This document shows positions 8,190-18,252 of a stretch of DNA of 64,000 nucleotides, piece by piece. Source of the stretch: Legionella sp. Its GTDB lineage: Bacteria > Pseudomonadota > Gammaproteobacteria > Legionellales > Legionellaceae. Every line of letters starts with the position of its first letter. Positions within the stretch are counted from its first letter, which is position 1. The translations under genes were made by a program, and so were the position numbers. The notes under the pieces were generated by a model. The model saw only the letters and a program-made list of their open reading frames with translations, did no database searches and had not been told where the DNA came from. The DNA lies in NCBI GenBank assembly GCA_002786205.1, contig PEQM01000037.1:1-64000 (forward strand), in the 5' to 3' direction.

Positions 8190-9866
8190 TCAACAGTGAA
8201 GACCTGGCCGTCGTGATTGGTCTTGCTCACCTGCTTGTCGGTCATTATTTTCAGGCACAATTGTCTCTTCTGACCGAGACTTTTGTTGTTTTGTGAAATC
8301 ATCTGAATGATCTGTTTTTACAGGCGTTTTTGGCGGATTTGAAGCCAAAAACGAATGCATCAGCACTGGAGAGGTCATACCTTGAACCGACTGACCATCA
8401 TTCAAAGCTGCTTCATTATAGCTTGCAGTCTCTTTTGCTGGAATGAACGCCCAAAGATCCCGCTGTAATTGCCCTGGACGTCTACTCTTGCAGGCTTTAA
8501 GCTTATCAACCAAATCCTTGGGATTCTCTAATCTGGCTAATGACTTCAGATTCTGCTGTCCATTCACACCGGTTAAAAAGCCAAAAATACCCGTCCGCAA
8601 CAAACCAAGAGCCTTACATTCTTTAATCGCATCAGCCAGGGCAAGAGGATTTTTGTGGCTTGCAAGGCATTTTAGATAATCATCTGGCTTATTATCACGT
8701 AAAAAACCCCAAAGCCCTCTCTCTAATAAACCGGCCTGATACAGTATATTGACTGCTTCTCGCGCTTGTATTGGGTTTTCATATGCATTAGGAGCAATAC
8801 TCTTCTCCATAATTGCTTCTACTTTCACTTCATCCTCTGTTTGATAAATTGGCGACACTTTCTGTTGATATATTGTTGTCTTGCTCGCATCTAATTGCGA
8901 TTCTAACCATAATTCACCAGTGCTTAAATCAATAGCCACCGGTTTTATTTTCTCAATTTTGGTCACTGGAGCACCCGGCTTTAACAGCAAACCACCATCA
9001 ATACTCATCCCTACTTCGTAGTTCCTGTTCTCTTGAGTTGAGCGGTCTTCTCTCTCTATATATGAATAATTAAATTGACTAGGAACCAAACTGGTTACAC
9101 CCACCTGCCCTTTCATATGATTCACTGGCGTATTAAAATCACCCGCAATGACCAATAATGAATGTTTCGGTCGCGCAGCGGCGAGCTGATCTATGATCGC
9201 TTTTTTATCCGCCGTCTCGGGAGAGCCATCGCCATGAAAGTTGATTACCTGGATTTTTTCCCACCAGCTGTTGATTAAGACAACCGCCTGTGCGTAGTCA
9301 TTCGTAGCGTCAGGTAACTCTTTGTTAAGTAGATGAATTTTGTATGTCTGCTTATTATAAAAAATCACCAGGTTATGGTCTTTTTCTCGAACAGCCACCC
9401 ATTGCGCACCTAATTGCTTTCGCAATAGACTTTCTTGCTGTTTATCAGCTTCTTGTAATAAAATAACATCCAGATCTTGTTTTATTACCGCACGATGAAT
9501 GCCTGCAGCAATTCTTTCTTGTCGTTTCAGATTAAACTCAATTTTTAGCTGTTCCTGACGTGTACCTATCTCCTTTCGAGCCGTCTTCACTACTTCCATT
9601 CGCTTTTCATAATCTAAGTCACTTTCTGCTGGAGTGTCATTTGCCTTAAGCAACAATGACTGATACTCTTCATCTTTCTCAATCATGGCCTGGAAATCAT
9701 AACCACAAGGATCGCCCATTTGGTATACATTATAAGTCATGACTCGCAATGACTGATTGATTTGCAACAATTGAGGGATGTGATCTGAATACATCAAGTC
9801 TGGATTGTCATTAACTTCATCTCGAGTAGGAAGTAAAGGATGAATTCTATCGTTTTTAGAAGGCAT
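8190..9866 (-). CDS. Endonuclease/exonuclease/phosphatase-fold protein with three C-terminal repeats; possible effector
   Basis: A 558-residue cytosolic-type protein without signal peptide. Residues about 40-295 carry the EEP fold: MTYNV (Asn46), ILLQEAD (Glu139), INFHGDG (His211), IAGDFNTP (Asp243, Asn245) and SIDGGLL (Asp290). The final Ser-Asp-His motif of the family is not seen at the usual place. Residues 364-489 hold three ~42-residue repeats, each beginning Asn-Pro and containing a [L/I]-[W/F]-x-F-[L/I] core (GLWGFL, GIFGFL, DLWAFI). The last ~70 residues are polar, Gln/Ser/Asp/Glu-rich and look disordered. EEP enzymes cleave phosphodiesters in DNA, phosphoinositides or sphingomyelin; the substrate here is unknown. 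The polar, Glu-containing tail resembles Dot/Icm secretion signals, which is inference. The end of the gene abuts an IS630 remnant, so the C-terminus may have been altered. Confidence 0.8.
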   Translation of the reverse strand: MPSKNDRIHPLLPTRDEVNDNPDLMYSDHIPQLLQINQSLRVMTYNVYQMGDPCGYDFQAMIEKDEEYQSLLLKANDTPAESDLDYEKRMEVVKTARKEIGTRQEQLKIEFNLKRQERIAAGIHRAVIKQDLDVILLQEADKQQESLLRKQLGAQWVAVREKDHNLVIFYNKQTYKIHLLNKELPDATNDYAQAVVLINSWWEKIQVINFHGDGSPETADKKAIIDQLAAARPKHSLLVIAGDFNTPVNHMKGQVGVTSLVPSQFNYSYIEREDRSTQENRNYEVGMSIDGGLLLKPGAPVTKIEKIKPVAIDLSTGELWLESQLDASKTTIYQQKVSPIYQTEDEVKVEAIMEKSIAPNAYENPIQAREAVNILYQAGLLERGLWGFLRDNKPDDYLKCLASHKNPLALADAIKECKALGLLRTGIFGFLTGVNGQQNLKSLARLENPKDLVDKLKACKSRRPGQLQRDLWAFIPAKETASYNEAALNDGQSVQGMTSPVLMHSFLASNPPKTPVKTDHSDDFTKQQKSRSEETIVPENNDRQAGEQDQSRRPGLHC

Positions 9867-9932
9867 TTAAACTCATTCTCTCTTTTTATTCTGTCTATGA
9901 AATACTATAGCATGAGTTTAAATTGAGAACAA
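9867..9932 (-). promoter_or_regulatory. Candidate promoter and operator of the EEP-fold gene
   Basis: On the minus strand TATAGT (9909-9904) is a good -10 and TTGTTC (9932-9927) a possible -35, spaced by 17 bp. A perfect 10-bp inverted repeat, TTAAACTCAT (9867-9876) and ATGAGTTTAA (9912-9921), brackets the -10: one arm lies inside the promoter spacer, the other touches the start codon. This is a reasonable layout for a repressor operator or a 5'-leader hairpin. Confidence 0.35.
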
Positions 9933-10168
9933 GAAGATCAAGAACAGCACTTCACTATAACCAAGTATTTCCTGGAAGCCAGATCTTCTGCATTTCTCAC
10001 TTGCATGAAGCAGATCGCAGTAAATACCTCTATTTTTATGCGCCTAATGAATATTCTGAGCTGAATTGGCTGAATGAAAAAAGAAGAAAGTGCTCTTTCG
10101 CATAAATTTATTGGAATTTTCCATTAAGACAGGGCGTGTTGTACCTGACAAAGCCGGTTACCACTGCC
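9933..10168. other. Intergenic region downstream of lpxC
   Basis: With the promoter region above it forms a ~300-bp gap between lpxC (minus, upstream gene) and the EEP-fold gene. Short open frames on the plus strand lack ribosome-binding sites and family likeness; nothing else is recognised. Confidence 0.4.
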
Positions 10169-11083
10169 TTAGGCTTCTAGCGGGCAATAATCTGCTTGTA
10201 ATACCTGTTCATGCTCTTGATTATCAAAAGAAGTGTACTCCCAAGCATCTTGTCGAACCATCAACTCACGTAATAACTTGTTATTTAATTCATGACCGGA
10301 TTTGTAGCCTTCAAAAGCACCAATCAAATTAGAGCCTAATAAATACAAATCACCTATAGCATCGAGGACCTTATGAGTCACAAATTCTGAATCAAAGCGA
10401 AGACCATCTTCATTTAAGATGCGATAATTATCGACTACGATGGCATTATCAAGACTGCCACCTTTGGCCAAATCATATTCTCTCAATTTCTCATAGTCAG
10501 ACAAAAAGCCAAAGGTTCTTGCACGACAGACTTCTTTAACATAAGAGGTATCAGAAAAATCAAAACTGACGGTTTGTGGTCTTTCATTAAATACGGGATG
10601 ATCAAAATCGATAGTAAAGGATATTTTATAACCATTATAAGGTACAAACTGAACGTACTTTTCTTGCTCTTCTACACGAATGGGCTTAAGAATGCGAATG
10701 TATTTTTTCGGTGCATTTTGCTCACGAATACCCGCTGATTGAATTAGAAAGACAAAAGGGGCGGCGCTGCCATCCATGATAGGAAGTTCAGGCGCATTCA
10801 CATCAACATAGGCATTATCAATACCAAGTCCGGCTAAAGCAGATAGCAAATGCTCTACTGTTGCTATTTTAACGCCGTTGTGATGCAATGTGGTGCACAA
10901 CATCGTATCGCCAACACACTCATAAGAAGCAGGGATTTCAACTACTGGGGACAGATCGACACGACGAAAAATAATACCAGTATTAACAGGGGCAGGACGT
11001 AAAGTTAAAAGCACTTTCTCACCGGAATGCAAGCCAACGCCAGTAGCTTGAATTACCTTTTTAGGAGTTCTTTGTTGTGTCAT
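10169..11083 (-). CDS. lpxC: UDP-3-O-acyl-N-acetylglucosamine deacetylase
   Basis: LpxC removes the acetyl group in the committed step of lipid A synthesis in the cytoplasm. The 304-residue protein has the standard length. The three zinc ligands are visible: His78 (in [16 protein letters not shown]), His237 and Asp241 (in HKVLDAIGD). The catalytic histidine is His263 in SGHELNNKL. It follows ftsZ, the usual end of the dcw cluster, but a 473-bp gap containing a palindromic repeat and a long perfect palindrome separates the two, so it probably has its own promoter. In E. coli LpxC is degraded through a C-terminal tag; here the tail ends [10 protein letters not shown]. Confidence 0.98.
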   Translation of the reverse strand: MTQQRTPKKVIQATGVGLHSGEKVLLTLRPAPVNTGIIFRRVDLSPVVEIPASYECVGDTMLCTTLHHNGVKIATVEHLLSALAGLGIDNAYVDVNAPELPIMDGSAAPFVFLIQSAGIREQNAPKKYIRILKPIRVEEQEKYVQFVPYNGYKISFTIDFDHPVFNERPQTVSFDFSDTSYVKEVCRARTFGFLSDYEKLREYDLAKGGSLDNAIVVDNYRILNEDGLRFDSEFVTHKVLDAIGDLYLLGSNLIGAFEGYKSGHELNNKLLRELMVRQDAWEYTSFDNQEHEQVLQADYCPLEA

Positions 11084-11276
11084 TCAGTGCTCACCTTTAA
11101 TCTGTATTTTTTTTCGCGCAAAAACTTCTTAAGTTTATCAATAATTTATTGAATAGTCTAACTTTTCTATTTTTTAGCTTGCAAAAGACAAATAATGATC
11201 TAAATCACATCTACTTGAACTCAAATTTCACACAAAACATACAGACAAAAGGCATGATCATCAAAGTGATGATCTT

Positions 11277-11396
11277 TATATACCCAACTTCCTTCAAAAT
11301 ACAGTCATAGCCAGCCTTATTGCAAATTTTTTTCAAAATCGCCAGCTCGAAAAGTAATAACCCCCAGTCGCATGTTGAAGAAACTTGGAGTTATAA
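11277..11396 (-). repeat. Dispersed palindromic intergenic repeat, copy A
   Basis: Read on the minus strand this segment aligns with copy B at 22024-22190: the core CTGGCGATTTTGAAAAA is shared, flanked by matching TTTTCGA before and ATTT-GCAA after, and both start with a TATA..CC..GTT.CTTCAA arm. The outer ends, TATACCCAACTTCCTTCAA and TTGAAGAAACTTGGAGTTATA, are imperfect inverted repeats. Compared with copy B, the inner part of one arm is missing. It lies between ftsZ and lpxC. Confidence 0.8.
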
Positions 11397-11444
11397 GTAT
11401 TTAAAGTACAACCACATCTCTACGGATGAGACAAGCCTGTGTCT

Positions 11445-11483
11445 TTTTTATCATTTGGCCATAATAAGGCCAAATGATAAAAA
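11445..11483. repeat. Perfect 16-bp palindrome downstream of ftsZ
   Basis: TTTTTATCATTTGGCC (11445-11460), loop ATAATAA, GGCCAAATGATAAAAA (11468-11483). The U-rich part is on the 5' arm and the A-rich part on the 3' arm for both strands, the reverse of an intrinsic terminator. It could still end or stabilise the ftsZ transcript, or be a protein-binding site. Confidence 0.8.
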
Positions 11484-11556
11484 TCTACCAAACCGTCCTC
11501 TTCAATAGCTTTACATCCTGTTACATTTCAATTTTTTTATCAGCCATGAAATGTAT

Positions 11557-12768
11557 TCAGGATACTTCCTCTTCCTGGCGGCGCAAAAAAGCAGGAATAT
11601 CCAGATAATCTACATCAGGTACATCATTATGCTGCTTTTTAGACATTAACGAAGGTGCTGGATTAACTGCAGAGGATTGCGATTGCTTACGAGCCAATGC
11701 AGGTCGGTCCAGGTGTTGATAATCAAACGACCCATCACTGCGTGTGGTTTCCATGATACGCGGTTTTTGTATGGCCTGATTGGTTTGGTGACGTTGCTGC
11801 TGTCTGCTATCGCCTAAGCCGGTTACAATCACCGTCACTCTCATCTCATCGGTCATCTCTGGGTCGATTACTGTACCGACCACTACTGTTGCATCATCAG
11901 AAATAAATTCTTTAACCACATCACCCACTTCTTCAAACTCACCAATGGACATATCCATGCCTGCTGTGATATTGACTAAAATACCACGTGCACCTGAAAA
12001 ATTCACATCTTCAAGTAAAGGCGATGCAATGGCTGACTCTGCTGCCTGACGAGCGCGCTGCTCACCACTGGCACTTCCGGTACCCATCATGGCCATGCCC
12101 ATTTCAGACATCACCGTGCGCACGTCTGCGAAGTCCACATTAATCAAGCCCGGACGAGTAATTAAATCAGAGATCCCTTTTACCGCACCTAGCAATACAT
12201 TATTCGCTGCTTTAAATGCGTTAATCAGGCTGATGTTCTTTCCTAAAACACTTAACAGTTTGTTATTCGGTATGGTAATCAAAGAGTCTACATGCTCTGC
12301 CAATCGACGCACACCCTCTTCTGCTGCCAATGCTCTTTGTTTGCCTTCAAAAGCAAAAGGCTTGGTGACTATGGCCACCGTTAAAATACCTAATTCTTTT
12401 GCGATTTCAGCAAAAACAGGCGCAGCCCCAGTACCGGTTCCACCACCCATACCGGCTGTAATAAATACAATATCGGCACCAGAGAGCACTTCACGGATCA
12501 GCTCTCGGTCTTCTTCAGCTGCCTCACGACCAACTTGTGGATTAGCACCTGCTCCAAGACCTTTGGTAAGCTCTTCGCCTAACTGAATCAATACTTTTGC
12601 CTTAGAGGCTCTTAATGCTTGTGCATCGGTATTTGCACAAATAAATTCAACGCCGTCTATATTTTCTGCCACCATGTGTTCTAGAGCGTTACCACCGCCG
12701 CCACCTACTCCGACTACTTTAATGACTGCATTACTGCCTTCATATGGGTTATCTAATAATTCAAACAT
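11557..12768 (-). CDS. ftsZ: Cell division protein FtsZ
   Basis: FtsZ is the tubulin-like GTPase that forms the division ring at mid-cell. The start is placed at 12768, giving [11 protein letters not shown] and a 403-residue protein, because AGCAGG precedes this ATG; an upstream in-frame start at 12786 is less likely. The GTP-binding signature [12 protein letters not shown] is at about residues 106-117, the T7 synergy loop [11 protein letters not shown] near 207, and the C-terminal peptide [12 protein letters not shown], which binds FtsA and ZipA, is intact. The linker before it is Gln/Ser-rich as usual. It lies 76 bp after ftsA, and the gap holds a small hairpin. Confidence 0.99.
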   Translation of the reverse strand: MFELLDNPYEGSNAVIKVVGVGGGGGNALEHMVAENIDGVEFICANTDAQALRASKAKVLIQLGEELTKGLGAGANPQVGREAAEEDRELIREVLSGADIVFITAGMGGGTGTGAAPVFAEIAKELGILTVAIVTKPFAFEGKQRALAAEEGVRRLAEHVDSLITIPNNKLLSVLGKNISLINAFKAANNVLLGAVKGISDLITRPGLINVDFADVRTVMSEMGMAMMGTGSASGEQRARQAAESAIASPLLEDVNFSGARGILVNITAGMDMSIGEFEEVGDVVKEFISDDATVVVGTVIDPEMTDEMRVTVIVTGLGDSRQQQRHQTNQAIQKPRIMETTRSDGSFDYQHLDRPALARKQSQSSAVNPAPSLMSKKQHNDVPDVDYLDIPAFLRRQEEEVS

Positions 12769-12822
12769 AACCTGCTCCCCTAGCACACTTTGCTTTGTAT
12801 TTTATCCTGTACCTATATAAAC

Positions 12823-12839
12823 GATTGCGTGATGCAATC
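12823..12839 (-). terminator. Small hairpin between ftsA and ftsZ
   Basis: GATTGC-GTGAT-GCAATC forms a 6-bp stem directly after the ftsA stop. There is no U-tract. It may tune read-through or mRNA stability between ftsA and the more strongly expressed ftsZ. Confidence 0.4.
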
Positions 12840-12844
12840 CCCGA

Positions 12845-14083
12845 TTAAAAATTGCCTTGAAACCACTCTTTCATACGAGACCAAATATTCCTGTCGCTGT
12901 CGTTGATTGCAGGGGCATTATATCCGCCTTCATATTGTTGTTGGTAACCGTGCAATAACAATCCTACTCCCGTGGCTAAGGAAGGGTTTTCTATGGCTTC
13001 AGGTAATCCTGAAACATAATGAGCACATCCTTTTCTTACAGGCATTTGAAAACACAACTCAGCCAATTCAATCCCGCCTCTGACATTAGCAGCACCACCC
13101 GTTAAAACAATACCGGCAGCCATGCGATCTTCAAAGCCACTACGCCGCAATTCATTACGCACTAGAGAAAATAATTCTTCATAACGTGCAGAAACAACAT
13201 CTGCGAGCGCTTTAGCCGATATTTTTCGACCTGGTTTGTCATTGACACTGGCCACTTCAAGCATTTGATTAGGATTAGCCAACTCAGGTAGCGCACAGGC
13301 ATGTGTCAGCTTGATTGATTCAGCCGCTTTAGTAGGCGTCCTCAAAGCCATGGCAATGTCATTGGTCACTTGATCTCCCGCTATGGGGATAACCGCCGTA
13401 TGCTGGATGGCTCCCTCACAAAAGATAGCAATATCGGTTGTGCCACCACCGATGTCTACGAGACACACCCCTAAATCTTTTTCATCTTCTGTAAGTACAG
13501 CATGGCTGGATGCCAATTGCTCAAGAATAATATCGTTGACGTCCAATCCGCATCGGCGCACACATTTTACGATATTTTGTGCAGAGCTGACTGAGCCAGT
13601 TACGATATGCACTCTTGTCTCAAGACGAACTCCTGACATACCAACGGGCTCACGAATGCTGCCCTGATTATCAATGATGAATTCCTGTGGCAAAATATGT
13701 AGTATTTTTTGATCGGCAGGGATAGCCACCGCCTTGGCAGCATCGATGACTCGGTCTACATCGGCTTTAGAGACTTCCTGATCACGAATAGCAACAATCC
13801 CATGCGAATTCAAACTTCGTATGTGGCTCCCTGCTATGCCTGCATAAACGGTTCTTACCTCACAATTGGCCATTAATTCAGCCTCCTGTACCGCTCTTTG
13901 TATAGAATTCACCGTTGCTTCAATGTCTACAACCACTCCGCGTTTCAAACCACGAGAAGGATGACGGCCAATGCCAATAATTTCGATAGCGCCCTCCAGC
14001 GTAACTTCGCCGATTAGAGCGACAATTTTAGAAGTGCCTATATCTAGCCCTGTGATAATATTTTTTTCTATTTTTTTAGCCAT
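12845..14083 (-). CDS. ftsA: Cell division protein FtsA
   Basis: FtsA is the actin-like ATPase that tethers FtsZ to the inner membrane and recruits late division proteins. The start is placed at 14083 (MAKKIEKN), giving 412 residues: this ATG overlaps the ftsQ stop as TAATG, typical translational coupling. Visible blocks are the phosphate-1 motif ITGLDIGTSKIVALIGE, phosphate-2 VCLVDIGGGTTDIAIF and adenosine motif IVLTGGAANVRGG. The C-terminal amphipathic membrane helix (DRNIWSRMKEWFQGNF) is preserved. Confidence 0.99.
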   Translation of the reverse strand: MAKKIEKNIITGLDIGTSKIVALIGEVTLEGAIEIIGIGRHPSRGLKRGVVVDIEATVNSIQRAVQEAELMANCEVRTVYAGIAGSHIRSLNSHGIVAIRDQEVSKADVDRVIDAAKAVAIPADQKILHILPQEFIIDNQGSIREPVGMSGVRLETRVHIVTGSVSSAQNIVKCVRRCGLDVNDIILEQLASSHAVLTEDEKDLGVCLVDIGGGTTDIAIFCEGAIQHTAVIPIAGDQVTNDIAMALRTPTKAAESIKLTHACALPELANPNQMLEVASVNDKPGRKISAKALADVVSARYEELFSLVRNELRRSGFEDRMAAGIVLTGGAANVRGGIELAELCFQMPVRKGCAHYVSGLPEAIENPSLATGVGLLLHGYQQQYEGGYNAPAINDSDRNIWSRMKEWFQGNF

Positions 14084-14823
14084 TATCGTCCCGTCTGTTG
14101 TTTCCACTGCACTGCCATTCCACGTGGATAGCGCAAATCCACACTCGCCAACTGCTCTGCTTTTTCAGCAAATACTGCAGGATACGCCTTGCAAAATCGC
14201 AATAATCTTGCTTCTAAATCATTTTTACCCAGATAAACCGTGGCCCCACCCGTTAATGACACAACCCATGACTGGTTGTCATTAAGCTGCAAGCCACTGG
14301 CAACCAAATGGTAAGATGTTAATATCTTACTTAATTTTTTATAAACTTGTAAGACTTCACTTTGTTGTTCTTTAGGTCCTTGCAGCCTTGGGACATCCAA
14401 ACCAGCAGGAATTTGACCTTCATTGAACAATTCCCCCTGTGCTGTCATCAGCGCATTACCCCAAATCGCAACCGGTACTTTCTCAATTATTTTTATCTTT
14501 AATGTATCTGGCCAAATCCGCTCCACATAAGCCGAATCAACCCAGCTCAGCCCATTAAGCTCCTGCTGTAAACGGCTAACTGGCAGCATAAAAAAGCTTA
14601 CGCCTACGTAATGAACTAATATTTCCTCTATTTCTTTATGGGTAATATGTTCATAATGAGCGGCGACTTTTACTGCTGTGATAGGATGACGCTCTGCATC
14701 AGCAAGATAGATATATCCTAAACGCGCAGCCAAAAGAAAGGCGAACAAAATTAAAAAAGTCAGTATGCAAGCATAGCTTAACCCTGTTGATTCTTTTTTT
14801 CTATGATGTTTACGTGATTTCAC
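14083..14823 (-). CDS. ftsQ: Cell division protein FtsQ
   Basis: A 246-residue bitopic inner-membrane protein. A basic cytoplasmic start ([10 protein letters not shown]) precedes one membrane segment at about residues 16-38, then a periplasmic POTRA domain ([22 protein letters not shown]) and the beta domain with the conserved block [27 protein letters not shown]. It links FtsL/FtsB to the early divisome. It starts with GTG at 14823, overlapping the ddl stop by four bases (GTGA). Confidence 0.97.
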   Translation of the reverse strand: MKSRKHHRKKESTGLSYACILTFLILFAFLLAARLGYIYLADAERHPITAVKVAAHYEHITHKEIEEILVHYVGVSFFMLPVSRLQQELNGLSWVDSAYVERIWPDTLKIKIIEKVPVAIWGNALMTAQGELFNEGQIPAGLDVPRLQGPKEQQSEVLQVYKKLSKILTSYHLVASGLQLNDNQSWVVSLTGGATVYLGKNDLEARLLRFCKAYPAVFAEKAEQLASVDLRYPRGMAVQWKQQTGR

Positions 14824-15914
14824 AAGTAATTAGTCACCAAGTGGTTACGGCAATTTTGATGTATCTGTGCCAAATGTACTAACTCATTCAATAAATCCAC
14901 ATAGGATAAGCCTGTTGCCTGCCAAAGCTTCGGATACATGCTGATAGAGGTAAATCCTGGCAAGGTATTAATTTCATTAAAATACAATGCATTGGTTTTT
15001 TCATTGACAAAAAAGTCTACTCGCGCCATTCCTTTGCATTTTAGTCGCGTAAAAATATCGGAAGCGGCCTTACTAAGGCGTTGAGTCATCTCAGAATTTA
15101 ATGCCGCAGGAATAATTAAATCTGTCTGCGCGCTTTCCAGGTATTTTGCCGTGTATGAATAAAAACCATCTTTATGATGCACTTTAATTTCACCAGGAAC
15201 ACTAACTCTAGGTGGTGCAGAAGGATTGCTGTTTTCTAAGACAGCGACCTCTATCTCGCGTCCTTCAATAAACTGCTCTACTAGTATTTCTTTGTCATAA
15301 CGTAAAGCATCATCAACAGCCAAATGCAATTCAGCCATAGTTGATGCTTTGTGAATGCCTACACTTGAGCCTAAAGAGCAAGGCTTTACAAACAAGGGAA
15401 AACCCAAATCTTTTGCTACATTTTGGCAAAACTGTTGACGTGCTTCTGCTGTGGCATGCCAGGAAAGTGCACGGTAAGGCGCATATTGTAACTCATCCGC
15501 ACAACCCACGCGCCGTGCCATATCTTTGTCCATCCCCAAGGCTGAAGCAATCACATCACAACCGACGTAAGCAACACCAGCAAGCTCTAACAACCCTTGC
15601 AAGCAGCCATCTTCATATAAAGGCCCATGCACCACGGGGAAAACAACGTCTGCATTGATAGACAGACGACCCGCACTAAACAAATCGGGCAGCGGCGTTG
15701 AACGCTCAGTAATGACCGGCAATTTGTCTTTATATTCCAACAAGTCATGGTATTGGTGAAGATGAAACTGTCCTTGTTTATCCATAGCAACAGGAATAAT
15801 CTGGTAACGTTGTGCATCAAGATGCTGTAACACTGATGCAGCCGAAACCAACGATACTTCGTGCTCACCCGATTTTCCACCGTAAAGTAGCACCAGGTTG
15901 ATGGGTTTAGACAT
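14820..15914 (-). CDS. ddl: D-alanine-D-alanine ligase
   Basis: Ddl joins two D-alanines with ATP to supply the dipeptide for MurF. The 364-residue ATP-grasp enzyme shows [17 protein letters not shown] at the N-terminus, the ATP-binding loop [16 protein letters not shown] near residue 178, the invasive block [17 protein letters not shown], and the metal-binding end [29 protein letters not shown]. It is long for a DdlB (about 306 residues) and closer to the DdlA length, with an inserted segment ([21 protein letters not shown]). The ATG overlaps the murB stop as TAATG. Confidence 0.96.
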   Translation of the reverse strand: MSKPINLVLLYGGKSGEHEVSLVSAASVLQHLDAQRYQIIPVAMDKQGQFHLHQYHDLLEYKDKLPVITERSTPLPDLFSAGRLSINADVVFPVVHGPLYEDGCLQGLLELAGVAYVGCDVIASALGMDKDMARRVGCADELQYAPYRALSWHATAEARQQFCQNVAKDLGFPLFVKPCSLGSSVGIHKASTMAELHLAVDDALRYDKEILVEQFIEGREIEVAVLENSNPSAPPRVSVPGEIKVHHKDGFYSYTAKYLESAQTDLIIPAALNSEMTQRLSKAASDIFTRLKCKGMARVDFFVNEKTNALYFNEINTLPGFTSISMYPKLWQATGLSYVDLLNELVHLAQIHQNCRNHLVTNYL

Positions 15915-16822
15915 TAGTAATCTCCAATAATGTGTACTTCATGCACGAGTTCTATCTTGGTTTGTTCTTTTACTTTAGTTTGCACTAAATAAATCAAGGC
16001 TTCAATATCAGCAGCCGTAGCCAAACCTTCTAAATTAATAATAAAGTTGGCATGCTTCATCGAAACCATTGCATGCCCCAACATAAATCCTTTTAAACCA
16101 CAAGACTCAATCAAACGCGCGGCATAATCTCCAGGTGGATTCCTAAAGACCGACCCACAATTGTATTCATTGGTAGGTTGAGTACTGGTTCTGTGTGCCA
16201 ACAGATCTTTAATGGATTGTAATGCCGTCTCTTTATTGCCTAAAGGCAAGCGAAAGGTAGCCGCACTAAACCATTCTTCTTTTTCCAGACCTTGGACATG
16301 TCGATAACCAACAGTAAATTCCTCTGGTTTTCTTTTTTTAATAGTGCCGTAACGGTCTATGGTTTCCAATTCTATCACATGATTCCATGTTTCTTTACCA
16401 TGACACCCTGCATTCATTCGCAAAGCACCACCCATAGTACCTGGGATCCCTGCCCAAAACTCACCATTGCTCAAATGATTTCGCGCAGAAAAACGCGCCA
16501 TTTGTGCACACGAGACTCCTGCTTCAACCCGTATGGTTTGCTCATCAAGCAAAGTAAGCTCTTTTAAGCAACCCTGAGTAACCACCGCAGTGCCATTAAA
16601 GCCTTTGTCACGAATCAAAGAATTTGAGCCAAGACCTATCCAGAGCAACGGCTCTGTAGCAGGCAATTGTTTTAAAAAACAGGCCAGATCCATGCGGTGT
16701 GCCGGTTTATACAAACGAGCAGCCGGCCCACCAACACGCCAGGTGGTATAATCAGCCAGCGGTTCATTTTCTAATAATGTGCCTTGATAAGCCACATTCA
16801 CAGCCTGTTCTATGGTGCTCAT
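15914..16822 (-). CDS. murB: UDP-N-acetylenolpyruvoylglucosamine reductase
   Basis: MurB reduces UDP-GlcNAc-enolpyruvate to UDP-MurNAc with FAD and NADPH. The 302-residue protein has the FAD motif [16 protein letters not shown], the ACG-type block [20 protein letters not shown] and the catalytic-serine region [23 protein letters not shown]. The NCGSVFRNP arrangement and length fit the type II (shorter) MurB found with murC in many bacteria. It lies 10 bp after murC and overlaps ddl by one base. Confidence 0.97.
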   Translation of the reverse strand: MSTIEQAVNVAYQGTLLENEPLADYTTWRVGGPAARLYKPAHRMDLACFLKQLPATEPLLWIGLGSNSLIRDKGFNGTAVVTQGCLKELTLLDEQTIRVEAGVSCAQMARFSARNHLSNGEFWAGIPGTMGGALRMNAGCHGKETWNHVIELETIDRYGTIKKRKPEEFTVGYRHVQGLEKEEWFSAATFRLPLGNKETALQSIKDLLAHRTSTQPTNEYNCGSVFRNPPGDYAARLIESCGLKGFMLGHAMVSMKHANFIINLEGLATAADIEALIYLVQTKVKEQTKIELVHEVHIIGDY

Positions 16823-16832
16823 CGGTATTTTT

Positions 16833-18242
16833 TCATCCTTGTTTCATCAAATTTAATGCGATTTGCCCTACACTGCCTGCTCCTTGCATCAAAATGACAT
16901 CGCCATCTTTAATAAATTCATCCAGCTTTGCTTTTAGAGAATTTTCATTGACCATCGTCACTCGCTTGTCTTTTTCTCTAATCTCTTGGGCCAGGGAATC
17001 GCTACTGACGCCAGGAATAGCAGACTCTCCTGCCGAGTAAATATCTAGCAATAAAAGTTCATCTGACATACTCAATACTTCAGCAAACTGATGATGTAAG
17101 GATTGTGTTCTACTGTAACGGTGAGGCTGAAAAACATGAATCAATCGTTTATCTGGCCATACTTTCCTAAACGCATCGATGGTCGATAAAATTTCTTGTG
17201 GATGATGACCATAATCATCAATCACCATGGCTGAGCCATATTTAAAATGTTTTTCACCCAACATCTGAAAACGCCGACCCACACCCTGAAATTTCAATAA
17301 CGCACGGATGATGGAATCATCATCAACGCCTACTTCTGTAGCAATAGCAATAGAGGCCAAGGCATTCAATACATTATGACGGCCAGGATAAGAAAATTGA
17401 ATGGTTAAGGGCTTATGTGGCGCAGGACGTTGTACCGTAAAATGACTGTTCATACCCTTTTGCACCCAATCGGTTGCCCGATAATGAGCCTCTTCAGTAA
17501 AACCATAAGTCAACGTAGGTCTTTGAATGGCGGGCAAAATACGTCTGATTTCTTCATCCTCTATACAGACCACAGCCAGGCCATAAAAAGGAAGATGATG
17601 CAAAAACTCAATAAACGTCGTTCTTAACTTATCGAAATCACCTTCATAAGTTTCCATGTGATCTGCATCGATGTTGGTGACGACGGCCATCATTGGTTTT
17701 AAAAATAAAAAAGAAGCATCACTTTCATCCGCTTCAGCTACAAAGTAGGAGGATTTTCCTAACTGAGCATTCACACCGGAGCTATTTAATTTGCCTCCGA
17801 TCACATAACTGGGGTCAAGCCCGCCTTCTGCCAATAAACTACTGACCAGACTGGTTGTTGTCGTTTTGCCATGGGTTCCGGCAATGGCAATACCATGTCG
17901 AAAGCGCATGAGCTCTGCCAGCATGGCGGCACGAGGAATAACCGGAATCATGAGTTTTCTAGCCTCTAAGACTTCTGGGTTATTCATATCCACAGCAGAA
18001 GAGCGCACCACCACATCAGCCCCTTTGACATGCTCTAGCTTGTGGCCTGAAAATACAGTAATTCCTAATGATTTAAGCCGCTGTACTCCAGCGCCATCAC
18101 CTAAATCAGAACCAGTAATACGATAGCCTTCATTATGAAGCATTTCTGCAATACCGCACATACCAACGCCACCAATACCGATAAAATGAATTTGTTTCAC
18201 ATGCCCCATTCTCGGTGATAAAAAGTGTTCTGATTTATTCAC
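16833..18242 (-). CDS. murC: UDP-N-acetylmuramate--L-alanine ligase
   Basis: MurC adds L-Ala to UDP-MurNAc. The Rossmann start is HFIGIGGVGMCGIAEML, the P-loop IAGTHGKTTTTS, and the Mur-ligase block VVTNIDADHMETY is present; the C-terminal domain starts near IDDYGHHPQEI. The start chosen is GTG at 18242 (product MNKSEHFLSPRMGHV, 469 residues), because AAGGGGG sits five bases upstream; the ATG at 18266 would overlap ftsW by 14 bp. It follows ftsW directly, so the usual murG between them is missing. Confidence 0.97.
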   Translation of the reverse strand: MNKSEHFLSPRMGHVKQIHFIGIGGVGMCGIAEMLHNEGYRITGSDLGDGAGVQRLKSLGITVFSGHKLEHVKGADVVVRSSAVDMNNPEVLEARKLMIPVIPRAAMLAELMRFRHGIAIAGTHGKTTTTSLVSSLLAEGGLDPSYVIGGKLNSSGVNAQLGKSSYFVAEADESDASFLFLKPMMAVVTNIDADHMETYEGDFDKLRTTFIEFLHHLPFYGLAVVCIEDEEIRRILPAIQRPTLTYGFTEEAHYRATDWVQKGMNSHFTVQRPAPHKPLTIQFSYPGRHNVLNALASIAIATEVGVDDDSIIRALLKFQGVGRRFQMLGEKHFKYGSAMVIDDYGHHPQEILSTIDAFRKVWPDKRLIHVFQPHRYSRTQSLHHQFAEVLSMSDELLLLDIYSAGESAIPGVSSDSLAQEIREKDKRVTMVNENSLKAKLDEFIKDGDVILMQGAGSVGQIALNLMKQG

Positions 18243-18252
18243 AAGTTCCCCC

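Noticed and set aside
9923-10332. Two plus-strand open frames near lpxC
   Set aside because: They lack ribosome-binding sites, show no family features, and the second lies mostly antisense to lpxC.
12089-12586. 165-codon plus-strand open frame inside ftsZ
   Set aside because: It is antisense to a highly conserved gene and has the Pro/Ser/Ala-rich composition typical of a shadow frame.
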